The notes: a model not told the origin generated them from the letters alone. A DNA stretch of 64,000 bases from UBA1413 sp964461455 (GCA_964461455.1 CAYWUJ010000007.1:1-64000), one strand, 5' to 3'; shown: positions 24,191-33,664, counted from the stretch's first letter. A program made the numbers and translations.

Positions 24191-25672
24191 ATGAAGAAAC
24201 ATGTTGTGGTAGCAGGTGCAGGACTGGGAGGTCTGGCCACGGCCCTTCGACTGGCCAGAAACGGCTACAGTGTGGAAATCGTGGAGAAGAACAGCCAGCC
24301 CGGAGGCCGGCTGAACCAGCTGAAAAAGGATGGCTTCACCTTTGATACCGGTCCCAGCTTTTTCAGCATGTCCTACGAATTCAAACAGTTTGCCAGCGAT
24401 TGCGGCATTGAGCTTCCTTTCCGCTTTGTGGAACTTGACCCGCTATACACCGTCAACTTCAGCAACAGCCCCAAAACCTGGTACCTCTACAAAGACATCA
24501 AAAAGCTGGCGGCCCAGTTTGATGAGGTGGAACCCGGCTTTGAGGAGAAGATGACCCGCTACCTCGACAAATGCGGAAGGATCTTTCACGATACCGTGGG
24601 CATCGTCATCAAACAGAATTTCGATTCCCTGCTCGATTTCGGTCTGGCCCTGATGCGTGTCAACCCCGTGCACCTTCCCGTGTTGTTCCGGAAGTTCAAC
24701 CAACAGGTAAACCACTATTTTACTTCCAACGAAGCCCGAAGGATCATCTCCCTGGTTGCTTTTTTTCTGGGAAGGACTCCCTTCGACACCAGCTCGGTGT
24801 ACACACTGCTTTCTTACACCGAATTCATGCACGACGGATACTACAATGTGGAAGGAGGCATGTATGCCATCATCGAAGGACTGGTCAGGGAATTCGAAAA
24901 GGCCGGCGGGAAAATTACCTGCAACACCGAAATTAAAGGCTTTAAGGGGAGCAACAGGCGCCTCGAGGCCTTTATTGACCAAAATGGCAAAGAGTGGAAG
25001 GGGGATATCTTCCTGGCCAACGCCGATGCCGCCGTTTTCCGGGGTACGGTCATGCAGCGGAAGGCCTTCTCCCCTGAAAAACTCGACCGTATGGAGTGGA
25101 CCATGGGATACATGACCATTTATGTGGGCATCAGGGGTAAACTCCCCCATGTGAACCACCATAACTACTTCCTGGGCGATAACTTCGAAGACTATGCCCG
25201 CGATGTCCAGAAAAATCCCGATACCCTTCAGAAACCTTACTATTACGTCAATGTCATCTCCCGGCATAATGACAGCTGTGCTCCCGAGGGGTGCGAAAGC
25301 CTCTTCTTCGTTTGCCCGGTTCCCGACCTCCGTACCAAGCCCGACTGGTCGGACAAGGAGGAGATCGCCATGAGCATTATCAACGATTTTGGCAAACGGA
25401 TCGGCCAGGATATCGTCCCCGACATCCTCTCGAAAACCATTTATACCCCCCTGGACTGGCAGGAACAATTCAACCTCCACAGGGGCAGCGGGCTGGGACT
25501 GTCGCACAAAATCATGCAAATCGGCGCCTTCCGCCCCAAAAACTATGACGAGAAATTCTCCAACCTCTTTTACGTGGGAGCCTCCACCCATCCGGGAGCA
25601 GGACTGCCCATGGCCATCATCTCGGCCAACCTTGTATACGAACGAATAAGCAAGTACAACGGTAAAATCTGA
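24191..25672 (+). CDS. crtI: phytoene desaturase family flavoprotein
   Basis: A 493-residue flavoprotein. The FAD-binding fold opens the sequence (VVVAGAGLGGLATALRLARNG) with the E and PGGR of the Rossmann unit following, and the C-terminal CrtI signature GASTHPGAGLPMAIISA is clear. It performs the stepwise desaturation of phytoene to lycopene and needs no molecular oxygen as substrate. It is separated from the TPR gene by 121 bases and could have its own promoter. A CrtD-type 3,4-desaturase acting after the hydratase is an alternative, since only one such gene is present here. Confidence 0.92.
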   Translation: MKKHVVVAGAGLGGLATALRLARNGYSVEIVEKNSQPGGRLNQLKKDGFTFDTGPSFFSMSYEFKQFASDCGIELPFRFVELDPLYTVNFSNSPKTWYLYKDIKKLAAQFDEVEPGFEEKMTRYLDKCGRIFHDTVGIVIKQNFDSLLDFGLALMRVNPVHLPVLFRKFNQQVNHYFTSNEARRIISLVAFFLGRTPFDTSSVYTLLSYTEFMHDGYYNVEGGMYAIIEGLVREFEKAGGKITCNTEIKGFKGSNRRLEAFIDQNGKEWKGDIFLANADAAVFRGTVMQRKAFSPEKLDRMEWTMGYMTIYVGIRGKLPHVNHHNYFLGDNFEDYARDVQKNPDTLQKPYYYVNVISRHNDSCAPEGCESLFFVCPVPDLRTKPDWSDKEEIAMSIINDFGKRIGQDIVPDILSKTIYTPLDWQEQFNLHRGSGLGLSHKIMQIGAFRPKNYDEKFSNLFYVGASTHPGAGLPMAIISANLVYERISKYNGKI

Positions 25673-25760
25673 TTCCTGCGACTGAGAATAGCGACTCCCG
25701 AAGCAGGATTCCAGACTCCATACTAAGGATTTCAGACTCAGGGCACCAGAGTTAGTCCAC

Positions 25761-26717
25761 CTATACTCTTGCTGCTTTCTTTCCCTGCCAGGTGTTTTTT
25801 TCTTCCAGCAGTTTTTCGACCATGGCGGTGAAGACGTAGTTTTTAATCCCCCATGAGGGGGCGATCAGGAGTTCAGGGGGAGCCTGACTGGTAAAGCGTT
25901 CCACGGAGATGGCGGGGTTCAGCCGTTCCAGGTATGCGACGACCAGGGCGGCATACTCATCGGCTCCAAAGAGCCCGAATCGTGAGGGATCCCTGCTGTA
26001 TTGGCGGGCCATGACGGTACCCCGGTGGATCTGCATCTGGTGGAGCTTCAGGTTATCAACAGGTAGTTGTGAAATCACCCCGGCCTGGTCCAGAATGTCG
26101 TCGTGGCTCTCGCCGGGTAACCCCAGAATCATGTGCAGGGTGGTGCGTATCTTGCGTGCCGCTGCATCCTCCAGGGCTTTTACCGCCTCGGCGAAGGTGT
26201 GACCCCTGTTGATCTCCCTCAGGGTGCGGTCGAGATGCGACTCCAATCCCACTTCCAGCATAACATAGGTTTGCTCCGACAGTGCAGCCAGTATGTCGAG
26301 AACCTCTTCCCCCAAACAGTCGGGACGGGTGGCAATGACAAGTCCGGCTACCCCGGGGTAAGCAAGTGCTTCGCCGTATAACGCCCTGAGACGCTCCACG
26401 GAAGCATAGGTGTTACTGTAGGACTGGAAATAGGCCAGGTATTTCATTCCCTGGTACTTGTGGGAGAAAAAGCGGATTCCCTCTTCCAGCTGCAGGGTGA
26501 CACTCCGCTCACAGCCACCGGCTCCCCCTATGGCTGGAGAAAACGCCTTATTGTTACAATATGTGCATCCCCCCCTTCCGCGGCTGCCGTCACGGTTCGG
26601 ACAGGTAAATCCCCCTTCGATGCTGATCTTCTGCACCTTCTCGCCCCCGAAAAAATCCCTGAAGAGGGGACCGAAGCTGTTGTACCTGCCCTGATGCCGC
26701 CATGGAAATTCCTGCAT
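25761..26717 (-). CDS. TIGR01212-type radical SAM protein (YhcC-like)
   Basis: A 318-residue radical SAM enzyme. The cluster motif reads TCPNRDGSRGRGGCTYCNN (about residues 38-56), the spaced Cys pattern of the TIGR01212/YhcC group, followed by TYVMLEVGLES and LHMILGLPGES. Homologues are widely distributed and of unknown substrate; a tRNA- or sulfur-related role has been suggested but not shown. The gene is convergent with crtI and divergent from the DUF4301 gene. A perfect minus-strand -7 box lies 44 bases upstream. Confidence 0.9.
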   Translation of the reverse strand: MQEFPWRHQGRYNSFGPLFRDFFGGEKVQKISIEGGFTCPNRDGSRGRGGCTYCNNKAFSPAIGGAGGCERSVTLQLEEGIRFFSHKYQGMKYLAYFQSYSNTYASVERLRALYGEALAYPGVAGLVIATRPDCLGEEVLDILAALSEQTYVMLEVGLESHLDRTLREINRGHTFAEAVKALEDAAARKIRTTLHMILGLPGESHDDILDQAGVISQLPVDNLKLHQMQIHRGTVMARQYSRDPSRFGLFGADEYAALVVAYLERLNPAISVERFTSQAPPELLIAPSWGIKNYVFTAMVEKLLEEKNTWQGKKAARV

Positions 26718-26760
26718 GCCACTCTTTTTACCCGCCGGAATTAATGCCCGGGCCGGGCCA

Positions 26761-26768
26761 CAAAATTA
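26761..26768 (-). promoter_or_regulatory. -7 box (TAATTTTG) of the radical SAM gene
   Basis: The plus-strand CAAAATTA reads TAATTTTG on the minus strand, a perfect TAnnTTTG. It is 44 bases upstream of the start codon at 26717 in an AT-rich stretch. A -33 element is not obvious. Confidence 0.45.
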
Positions 26769-26897
26769 TAAAAAAGGGTGAACCCCCTGAACCTGGCCTC
26801 TGTTGAAAAAAAGGATAATAACTTTTTCCGGGTTACAGGCATATTGCGCCGCCTCCTACGGTAAATTTCCTACTTTTAAAGGAAAAATACGACACTT

Positions 26898-28427
26898 ATG
26901 TTTACTCCAAAAGATAAGGAACAGATGATCGCCCGGGGCAGCCACCCCGAAGAGGTGATGGATCAGATCGGCTATTTCCGCACGGGATTTCCCTTTCTGC
27001 CGGTGGTGGAAGCGGCTTCTCCCGGCCGTGGTATTATCAGCATGGGGGAGGAGGAGATAACCCGCCTGGAAACGCTCTACCGTAAGAAGTGCGCTTCTGG
27101 AACTTCCGTGATGAAATTCGTGCCTGCCTCAGGGGCCGCCAGCAGGATGTTCAAAGCCCTCTTCTCAGCCCTTGACGACCTGAAGGCCGGAAAAAGCGGG
27201 GATGAAGTCATGGCTGCCAATAAGGACGCCCGTGAGTTCTATGAGAGAATTGACGACTTTGCCTTTGCCGCAGACCTCAAGGAAGCCATTGCCAGGGCCG
27301 GTAAGCCCCTCTCTTTCCTCACCCTGCTTGAATTCCTCCTCACTCCCGCCGGTCTTAATTACGGCAGCCTGCCCAAGGGACTTCTCCTCTTCCACAAATA
27401 TGACGGGTACTGCCGCACTCCCTTTGAGGAGCACCTCGCCGAAGGGGCCCTGTATGCCCGCGATGCCGCGAATGTGGTCAGACTGCACTTTACCGTTTCT
27501 CCGGAACACGAAGGGGGTTTCCGCGATCTCCTGGCACAGGTCAGAGAAAGATACGAAAAACTCTTCGGGGTGACTTATGAAGTGGAATTCAGCCACCAGA
27601 AGCCCTCCACCGACACCATCGCCGTTGATATGGATAATGAGCCCTTCCGGGAAAACGACGGATCGCTTCTGTTCCGTCCCGGCGGCCATGGCGCCCTCCT
27701 TGAAAACCTGAACGACCTCGACGCCGACCTGCTCTTCATCAAAAATATCGATAATGTAGTGCCCGACAAGCTGAAAGCCCCCACGACAACCTATAAGGTG
27801 GTGTTGGCCGGACTGCTGCTGAAGACTCAGGAGAAGCTGTTCCGGTACCAGAAGGAGTTGAATGAGAAATATCCCCACTCGATAGAGAGCGGTTATCTGG
27901 CTGAAGTCTCGAATTTTCTGGAGAATTTCCTGAATACCAGGCCTGCCGGAAACCAGTATTATACCGAGAAGGAGGAGTTGGTTCACTACCTCAGGGAGAA
28001 ACTCAACAGGCCCCTCAGGGTGTGCGGGATGGTCCGCAATCTCGGGGAACCGGGAGGAGGGCCCTTCTGGGCACAAAACCAGGATGGCACCGTGTCGCTG
28101 CAGATCGCCGAAAGCGTTCAGATCGACCAGAACCACCGGGGTCAGGCCGCCATTGCCGGCAATGCCACCCATTTCAATCCTGTCGACCTGGTGTGCGGCG
28201 TCAAAAACTACAAAGGTGAAAAATACGATCTGATGAGATTCAGGGATCCCCAAACGGGATTCATCTCACGGAAGTCAAAGGATGGCCGGGAACTGAAGGC
28301 CCAGGAGCTTCCGGGACTCTGGAACGGGGCCATGAGCGACTGGAATACCCTCTTCGTGGAGGTGCCCGTCGAAACCTTTAATCCGGTGAAGACCGTTAAC
28401 GATTTGTTGAGAGAACAGCATCAATAG
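26898..28427 (+). CDS. DUF4301-domain protein
   Basis: A 509-residue cytoplasmic protein matching DUF4301, a family found mainly in Bacteroidota. Recognisable segments are MKFVPASGAASRMFKALF (about residues 72-89), YCRTPFEEHLAEGALYA and FRPGGHGALLENLNDL. The GAASRMFK and PGGHGAL words resemble parts of nucleotidyltransferase-like or UDP-sugar pyrophosphorylase-like folds, but no activity is known to me. It is probably followed by the TPR gene in its own unit, since a hairpin and a promoter separate them. A near-consensus -7 box (TACTTTTA, 26871-26878) lies upstream. Confidence 0.88.
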   Translation: MFTPKDKEQMIARGSHPEEVMDQIGYFRTGFPFLPVVEAASPGRGIISMGEEEITRLETLYRKKCASGTSVMKFVPASGAASRMFKALFSALDDLKAGKSGDEVMAANKDAREFYERIDDFAFAADLKEAIARAGKPLSFLTLLEFLLTPAGLNYGSLPKGLLLFHKYDGYCRTPFEEHLAEGALYARDAANVVRLHFTVSPEHEGGFRDLLAQVRERYEKLFGVTYEVEFSHQKPSTDTIAVDMDNEPFRENDGSLLFRPGGHGALLENLNDLDADLLFIKNIDNVVPDKLKAPTTTYKVVLAGLLLKTQEKLFRYQKELNEKYPHSIESGYLAEVSNFLENFLNTRPAGNQYYTEKEELVHYLREKLNRPLRVCGMVRNLGEPGGGPFWAQNQDGTVSLQIAESVQIDQNHRGQAAIAGNATHFNPVDLVCGVKNYKGEKYDLMRFRDPQTGFISRKSKDGRELKAQELPGLWNGAMSDWNTLFVEVPVETFNPVKTVNDLLREQHQ

Positions 28428-28432
28428 TTTAT

Positions 28433-28455
28433 TTTGGGCTGAAGTCCAAACCTTT
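28433..28455 (+). terminator. terminator-like hairpin after the DUF4301 gene
   Basis: TTTGGG-CTGAAG-TCCAAA forms a six-pair stem (one G-T pair), followed by CC and five T. It begins five bases after the DUF4301 stop. The same stretch holds the TTTG of the promoter for the next gene. Confidence 0.45.
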
Positions 28456-28458
28456 TTA

Positions 28459-28466
28459 TACATTTG
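28459..28466 (+). promoter_or_regulatory. -7 box (TACATTTG) of the TPR gene
   Basis: TACATTTG is a perfect TAnnTTTG, 20 bases before the start at 28486. A TTTG at 28433-28436, 22 bases upstream, may serve as the -33 element. Confidence 0.55.
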
Positions 28467-28485
28467 CACCATTATTTAGTCAGGG

Positions 28486-29901
28486 ATGAGCGACGACGCC
28501 GGAGATTATTATTACGAACAGGACGCACTGGCAGCTCTGGACAGGTTCAGGGAATCGCTCCATACAGGCAATATCCTTTACTTCGATGTAGTTGAATTCG
28601 AAGGGATCATCGATTACCTGATGGATGAGGGAGACTATGAGCAGGCCCATCGCGCCATCGAACAGGCCATGGAAATACACCCTTCCTCATGGCCCGTCAG
28701 GCTACGCTATGCCCAGTATCTGATCAACAAAAACCACTTCCAGGAAGCCCTTGACGAGTTGGCTTTTCTGGAGCAACTCGAAAGTGACAATCCCGATGTT
28801 TTTCTGATGCAGGGAACCAGCCATCTGATGATGGGCAACAAGCAGGAGGCGGAATCGCGTTTCCGCAAGGCGGTAGCTTTCGCCGGCGCTGAACTGGGCG
28901 ATATCCTCTACCATATCGGCACCTCGTGGATCTCGGCGGGAAACCTCGACATGGCCGTGCTCTATTTCGAGCGTTCCTACAGGGTGGACCCTGAGAACGA
29001 AATGGTCCTTAACGATCTGGGCTATTTCTACGACCAGTTGGGATATCCCGAAAAGAGCATCCGCTTTTACAATCTCTACCTCGATATCGATCCCTTCAAC
29101 CCGGCGGTATGGTTTAACCTGGGCATTGCCTACAACCGCACCTCGCGCTTTGACAAGGCCCTGGAAGCTTACGATTATACGCTGGCCCTGAATGACAATT
29201 TCTATCATGCCATTTTTAACAAGGCCAACTCCCTGGCCAATCTCGAAAGATACCGGGAAGCCATTACCGCCTACCGTGAATATCTGAAGTATGACGGTGA
29301 GAATGACGATGCCTGGTGTTACATGGGCGAATGTTACCTTAACCAGGGCAAGTTGAAGCTGGCTGAACGCTACTATAAAAAGGCACTGTCGATCAATCCC
29401 GTTAACGATATCGCCCTTTTCTCACACGGTATTATCCTGTGGGTAGGGAAAAATTACAGTGCCAGTCTGCGGCTGATCCGCAAGGCCATCTCCCTGGAAG
29501 AGGAGATGCCCGATTACTGGTTCACCTATGCCAGGGTTCTGGCCGATGCCGGAAGTACCAGAGAGGCCCGCAAAGCCTTCAGAAAAGCCGCATCCCTCAA
29601 TCCCGGAAATTCCGAAATATGGATATATTTTGCGGAATTCCTGCACCAGAACGGCCACCTGAGCGAGGCCATCACCACCCTGAAAAGGGGCGTCAGGCAC
29701 AACAAAAAGGATGCAGCCATCAAGTACCACCTGGCCGCTTACCTCTTCGAGACCAACGATGACAAGGAGGCCGCCCTGCTTCTCGAAAACGCCCTGAAAC
29801 TCGACTTCAGCAGGCATGATGACTTCTTCAGGGTTTTCCCCAAGGCGGCCCAGAACGACTCGGTGCGCAAACTGATCAAGTCATACACTCCCCTCAAGTA
29901 A
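28486..29901 (+). CDS. tetratricopeptide repeat protein
   Basis: A 471-residue protein built of about eleven TPR units over its whole length, for example AVWFNLGIAYNRTSRFDKALEAYDYTLAL and DAWCYMGECYLNQGKLKLAERYYKKALSIN. There is no signal peptide, so it is cytoplasmic. The N terminus is strongly acidic (MSDDAGDYYYEQDALAALD). It directly precedes aroE with six bases between. TPR arrays mediate protein contacts; the partner is not known. Confidence 0.9.
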   Translation: MSDDAGDYYYEQDALAALDRFRESLHTGNILYFDVVEFEGIIDYLMDEGDYEQAHRAIEQAMEIHPSSWPVRLRYAQYLINKNHFQEALDELAFLEQLESDNPDVFLMQGTSHLMMGNKQEAESRFRKAVAFAGAELGDILYHIGTSWISAGNLDMAVLYFERSYRVDPENEMVLNDLGYFYDQLGYPEKSIRFYNLYLDIDPFNPAVWFNLGIAYNRTSRFDKALEAYDYTLALNDNFYHAIFNKANSLANLERYREAITAYREYLKYDGENDDAWCYMGECYLNQGKLKLAERYYKKALSINPVNDIALFSHGIILWVGKNYSASLRLIRKAISLEEEMPDYWFTYARVLADAGSTREARKAFRKAASLNPGNSEIWIYFAEFLHQNGHLSEAITTLKRGVRHNKKDAAIKYHLAAYLFETNDDKEAALLLENALKLDFSRHDDFFRVFPKAAQNDSVRKLIKSYTPLK

Positions 29902-29907
29902 ACGGGG

Positions 29908-30663
29908 ATGAGAACCTACGGACTGATAGGTTTTCCCCTGGGGCACTCCTTTTCGCGAAAATACTTCAGCGAGAAGTTCGCCAGGGAACAAAAAGAGGAG
30001 CAATATCTCAATTTTGAGCTGGAGGATATCAGCGGGTTGCCCGGGATCCTCCATTCCCAGCCTGAACTGGCAGGTTTCAATGTGACCATTCCCCACAAGC
30101 AGAAGGTCATTCCCTTTCTTGACCGCCTCGATCCCGTGGCTTCCGCCGCCGGGGCTGTCAATACGGTAAAGGTGGTCAGAAAGGAGGGCGCGATAATTCT
30201 GGAAGGCTATAATACCGATGTCTATGGTTTCTGGGGCAGCATTGCCCCCCTGATAAAGCCCGGTCAGCGGAAAGCCCTGATCCTGGGAAGCGGGGGAGCT
30301 TCCAGAGGGGTGCAATACGCCTTCCGGGAAGCAGGAATCCCCACTCTCGTCGTCTCACGGCATCCCCATGCTTCCGGAATGATCTCCTATGAAGGGATTT
30401 CCGGGGAGATCATGGAAGAATACCCCATCATCGTAAACACCACTCCCCTGGGGACCACCCCCCATGAGGGAACCTGTCCCCCCCTTCCTTACGACCTGGT
30501 GACTCCCCGGCATTTGCTCTTCGACCTGGTCTACAACCCTCCGGAGACCCTTTTTATGGCCCGTGGCCATGCCCGGGGAGCCGCGACCTGCAATGGCACC
30601 GGCATGCTTCTCCTGCAGGCCGAAAAGGCCTATGAAATCTGGAATTCTAATTTTCAACCCTGA
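29908..30663 (+). CDS. aroE: shikimate dehydrogenase
   Basis: A 251-residue NADP-dependent enzyme reducing 3-dehydroshikimate in aromatic amino-acid synthesis. The substrate site is seen as GFPLGHSFSRKYF, with the catalytic Lys in NVTIPHKQKVIPF and Asp in GYNTDVYGF. The nucleotide fold carries LILGSGGASRGVQYAF, and NGTGMLLLQAEKAYEIW ends the protein. It is slightly short, normal for Bacteroidota. Its 3' end overlaps the convergent PEP/pyruvate-binding gene by 17 bases. Confidence 0.95.
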   Translation: MRTYGLIGFPLGHSFSRKYFSEKFAREQKEEQYLNFELEDISGLPGILHSQPELAGFNVTIPHKQKVIPFLDRLDPVASAAGAVNTVKVVRKEGAIILEGYNTDVYGFWGSIAPLIKPGQRKALILGSGGASRGVQYAFREAGIPTLVVSRHPHASGMISYEGISGEIMEEYPIIVNTTPLGTTPHEGTCPPLPYDLVTPRHLLFDLVYNPPETLFMARGHARGAATCNGTGMLLLQAEKAYEIWNSNFQP

Positions 30664-33631
30664 TCAGCGCCTGGCGTGTGCGCCCGTCCATCATCACCGT
30701 CAGGGGATTGTCGAACCTGACATGACGGATATATCCGGCCGTGCGGATGACCTCCTGCTGTTCCAGGAGTTCCAGCCTGACAAATGAATGAGTGGAGTTA
30801 TGAGGTATGGAAAAGTACCCCACATTCATGGAAGTGACATTGTGGAAAAAATGGGACCCCAGGGATCCGTCGAGGGGGAAATCGTGCATTCCGATTTCCA
30901 CGATGACCCGGGCTTTGGAAATGCCGGCCCAGGTGACCGGGATTCCCGTGAAGTGGTCATTGGTGCCCCAGCGCCCCGGGCCAATCAGGATGTATTCGGT
31001 CTTGGTCTCCTCAAAATATCTGTTGAATTCATTCACCTCCCGGGCAATTTCCCGGGTGACGACCGAGCTGAAACGATGAGGTTCCACGTATACCACATCC
31101 CTGATGTGATGAACGATCCCATTACCCATGCCCTTTTCGGCATACATCAGCAGGTTGTTCCTGTCGTGTGAGAGGGGATCGATGTCGATTTGTTCTTCCG
31201 ACCTGATCAGTGGTTTGATCTGCAGGATATAAAAGGTGGGCAGACCGTTATCGCCGGGTTTCAGGTCAATGGCATATTCCATTTCCACAGGCGAACCCAT
31301 GGCTTCCCGGAAGAGCTTAAGGAGTACTTTTAGGGTGCTGGAAAGAGGTATGGCGTTGTATTTGAGAATATTGCTGAAGTCTACCACTCTGGGACCGGGT
31401 ATGTTCATCCCGGGAACCAGGTCGTCATTTTCCATGATATAGGTGGAAACACAGAGGTCGAGGGTGCCGTCGGCTTCGGCTTCTTTCACGCGGTAACGGC
31501 GAATGGCGGCATTTTCGCCCTGGGCTGCCAGGTCAAAGGTGGTCCGGCTCATGTCAATGGCATAGAAGTGACGCTGCGACTCCCTGATCTGGTCCCTGAG
31601 GGATACACTGTTGATAGAGGGATAACGGGGACAAAAACGATAGGCACTCTCACCTCCCGCCACATACATTCCCAGTCCGACGGCGGTGACCGACACCCCA
31701 TCGTCGGGTTGCATGTAAGCCACGGGATAGTAATTATAGGAATGGGCCACCCCTGAAATGTGAGGGTAAAACTTACCGTTGAATTCATGGCCTACCACCT
31801 CCTGGATGATGACCGCCATTTTCTCCTCCTCGATTTTGTAGTTGATGGCCTCGAAGTACATCTGTGCCGACTCGGTGAAGATGCTGGCGTATACCAGTTT
31901 GATGGCGGTGACCAGCTGCTCGAAGCGGACCATGAGGTCGGGGTGGTTGTTGGGAATCAGGAAGGTGGCATAAACGCCGGCAAAGGGCTGTAACAGGGAG
32001 TCTTCGAAAAGCCCCGATGAACGGATGGCCAGGGGCCTGGTCACCACCTTCAGATAGCTGAGCATCTGCTCATTCATGGCTTCATCGAACCGGGCTTCCA
32101 GAAACTGGCTCCTGATATGGTTGAAGTCATTGCTGCTGTATATGTCGCCATAGAGGTTGTTGTACTCGAGGAAACGGTCGAATTCATTAACACCCACCAC
32201 CGTCGTAGGGGGAATGCGAATGTTGATTCCCGGGATGATCTTTCCGAAGTCTATGCTTTCGATAAAGTTGCTGATAAAGGCCATGCCGCGTCCCTTGCCT
32301 CCCAGGGAGCCCTTGCCCACACGGATCACAAAACGGTTGGAAGTGACCAGGTCAGGCTCATAACGGATGATCCTTCCCTGCAGCTTCTTCATGCGCACCA
32401 TCCTGAAAACATCGAGACAGAATTTCCGCAACTCTTCGGTATCCTTGAAGTCGACGGTCTGGTATGGTTTCAGTTGTTCCGCCATGTTGATTTCACCGCG
32501 GGCCATCAGCCAGGTGCTGAAGGAGTTGCGGCTGCCGTGGTATTCGAGGGCAGCATCAGGGACTATACGGAACATCTCTTCGAATTCCTGCAGGTTACGG
32601 GCTTCCATCAGGGGAGTGCCACTGGGATCCTTGAAGACAAAATTGCCGAATCCCAGTCTCCGGTATAGAAAATTGAGGATATCGAGCGAAAGGCTTTCCG
32701 AGTTCTTGTCGATGAAATCGGCACCCACCTGGCGGGCCTTTTCGGCATTGACGATATCATGCGACTGCAACAACTGGGGGATGGGAAAACGCATGACACT
32801 GTTGACATACTGCAGGAGTTTGACGCCTGCCTCCTCATCGTCGAAGCCGTTTTTCTCGAACTTGACGTCGGAGATCACGCACAACAGATATTCCCGGTAG
32901 GTATTGATGATTTCCACGGCCTCTTCATAGGTGCTCACCAGGATCACCTTGGGACGGGCCCTCATTTTCAGGATGATGTGCAGTTCATCGCTGGAATCAT
33001 CCTCCACCAGGTTCTGGGTCTGGCTCATGATCGTGGCGTAGAGGGTGGGAAGGTATCTCGAATAGTACTGGATGCTGTCTTCCACCAGCAAAATCACCCT
33101 CACGTTTCCCAACTGGGTGTCGGGGGCGATGTTCTTGCGGTCTTCCACATATTTGATCATCGCCAGGAAAACATTGCTGTTGCCGTTCCACACGAAGGTG
33201 CGGTCGATAAAGTCGATTTTCTGGACTTCCGTTTTGAAGTATTTCAGGTCGGCGTTGTTATTGGCCAGCAGGAGAATGGGGATGTTGGGTTTTTTATCAT
33301 AGATGTCGCGGGCCACATCGAGGGGAATGTTCTTGTCGACCCCGGCCATGACGATGACCAGGTCAAATTCTTTGAGATCGAGGGTATGGAGGGCTTCTTC
33401 GCGGGTGTTGGCACTGGTAAAGCGGGGAGCGGCATAAAGGTTGAGCTGCAGGTATTCCCCGAAGATCTTATCGCTGAACTGGCCTTCTCTCACTATTGAG
33501 TATGAGTCGTACAGGGTGGCCACGAGCAGCACTTCCTTAATCTTGGTGGGCATCAGCTCATGGAAAATGTCACGGTCACTTTTCCTGTTTTTGTAAACAG
33601 CCGACAAGGTGATTTTGTCCAGATCGATCAT
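30647..33631 (-). CDS. PEP/pyruvate-binding domain protein with tandem receiver-like domains
   Basis: A 994-residue protein. Residues about 30-165 and 176-330 look like two receiver domains; the second has the acidic pair in LLVEDS (Glu184, Asp185), a candidate phospho-acceptor in VISDVKF (Asp255) and Lys309 in FIDKNSES. From about residue 440 it matches the ATP-grasp nucleotide-binding half of pyruvate phosphate dikinase/PEP synthase, with GKGSLGGKGRGMAFI and RPLAIRSSGLFEDSLLQPFAGVYAT. No phosphohistidine or PEP-binding TIM-barrel domain follows, so it cannot be a complete PPDK. I chose the Met at 33631 because upstream residues read through the terminator. The role is unknown; signal-controlled phosphotransfer is speculation. 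Confidence 0.85.
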   Translation of the reverse strand: MIDLDKITLSAVYKNRKSDRDIFHELMPTKIKEVLLVATLYDSYSIVREGQFSDKIFGEYLQLNLYAAPRFTSANTREEALHTLDLKEFDLVIVMAGVDKNIPLDVARDIYDKKPNIPILLLANNNADLKYFKTEVQKIDFIDRTFVWNGNSNVFLAMIKYVEDRKNIAPDTQLGNVRVILLVEDSIQYYSRYLPTLYATIMSQTQNLVEDDSSDELHIILKMRARPKVILVSTYEEAVEIINTYREYLLCVISDVKFEKNGFDDEEAGVKLLQYVNSVMRFPIPQLLQSHDIVNAEKARQVGADFIDKNSESLSLDILNFLYRRLGFGNFVFKDPSGTPLMEARNLQEFEEMFRIVPDAALEYHGSRNSFSTWLMARGEINMAEQLKPYQTVDFKDTEELRKFCLDVFRMVRMKKLQGRIIRYEPDLVTSNRFVIRVGKGSLGGKGRGMAFISNFIESIDFGKIIPGINIRIPPTTVVGVNEFDRFLEYNNLYGDIYSSNDFNHIRSQFLEARFDEAMNEQMLSYLKVVTRPLAIRSSGLFEDSLLQPFAGVYATFLIPNNHPDLMVRFEQLVTAIKLVYASIFTESAQMYFEAINYKIEEEKMAVIIQEVVGHEFNGKFYPHISGVAHSYNYYPVAYMQPDDGVSVTAVGLGMYVAGGESAYRFCPRYPSINSVSLRDQIRESQRHFYAIDMSRTTFDLAAQGENAAIRRYRVKEAEADGTLDLCVSTYIMENDDLVPGMNIPGPRVVDFSNILKYNAIPLSSTLKVLLKLFREAMGSPVEMEYAIDLKPGDNGLPTFYILQIKPLIRSEEQIDIDPLSHDRNNLLMYAEKGMGNGIVHHIRDVVYVEPHRFSSVVTREIAREVNEFNRYFEETKTEYILIGPGRWGTNDHFTGIPVTWAGISKARVIVEIGMHDFPLDGSLGSHFFHNVTSMNVGYFSIPHNSTHSFVRLELLEQQEVIRTAGYIRHVRFDNPLTVMMDGRTRQALIRVEN

Positions 33632-33664
33632 AGACTCTTTTTTTGTGAAAAATAGCAATAAATG

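Noticed and set aside
24443..25591. A 382-codon minus-strand frame opposite crtI
   Set aside because: Mirror of crtI codon use; no recognisable protein.
32759..33499. A 246-codon plus-strand frame opposite the PEP/pyruvate-binding gene
   Set aside because: Fully opposite a better supported gene, with no start signal or known motif.
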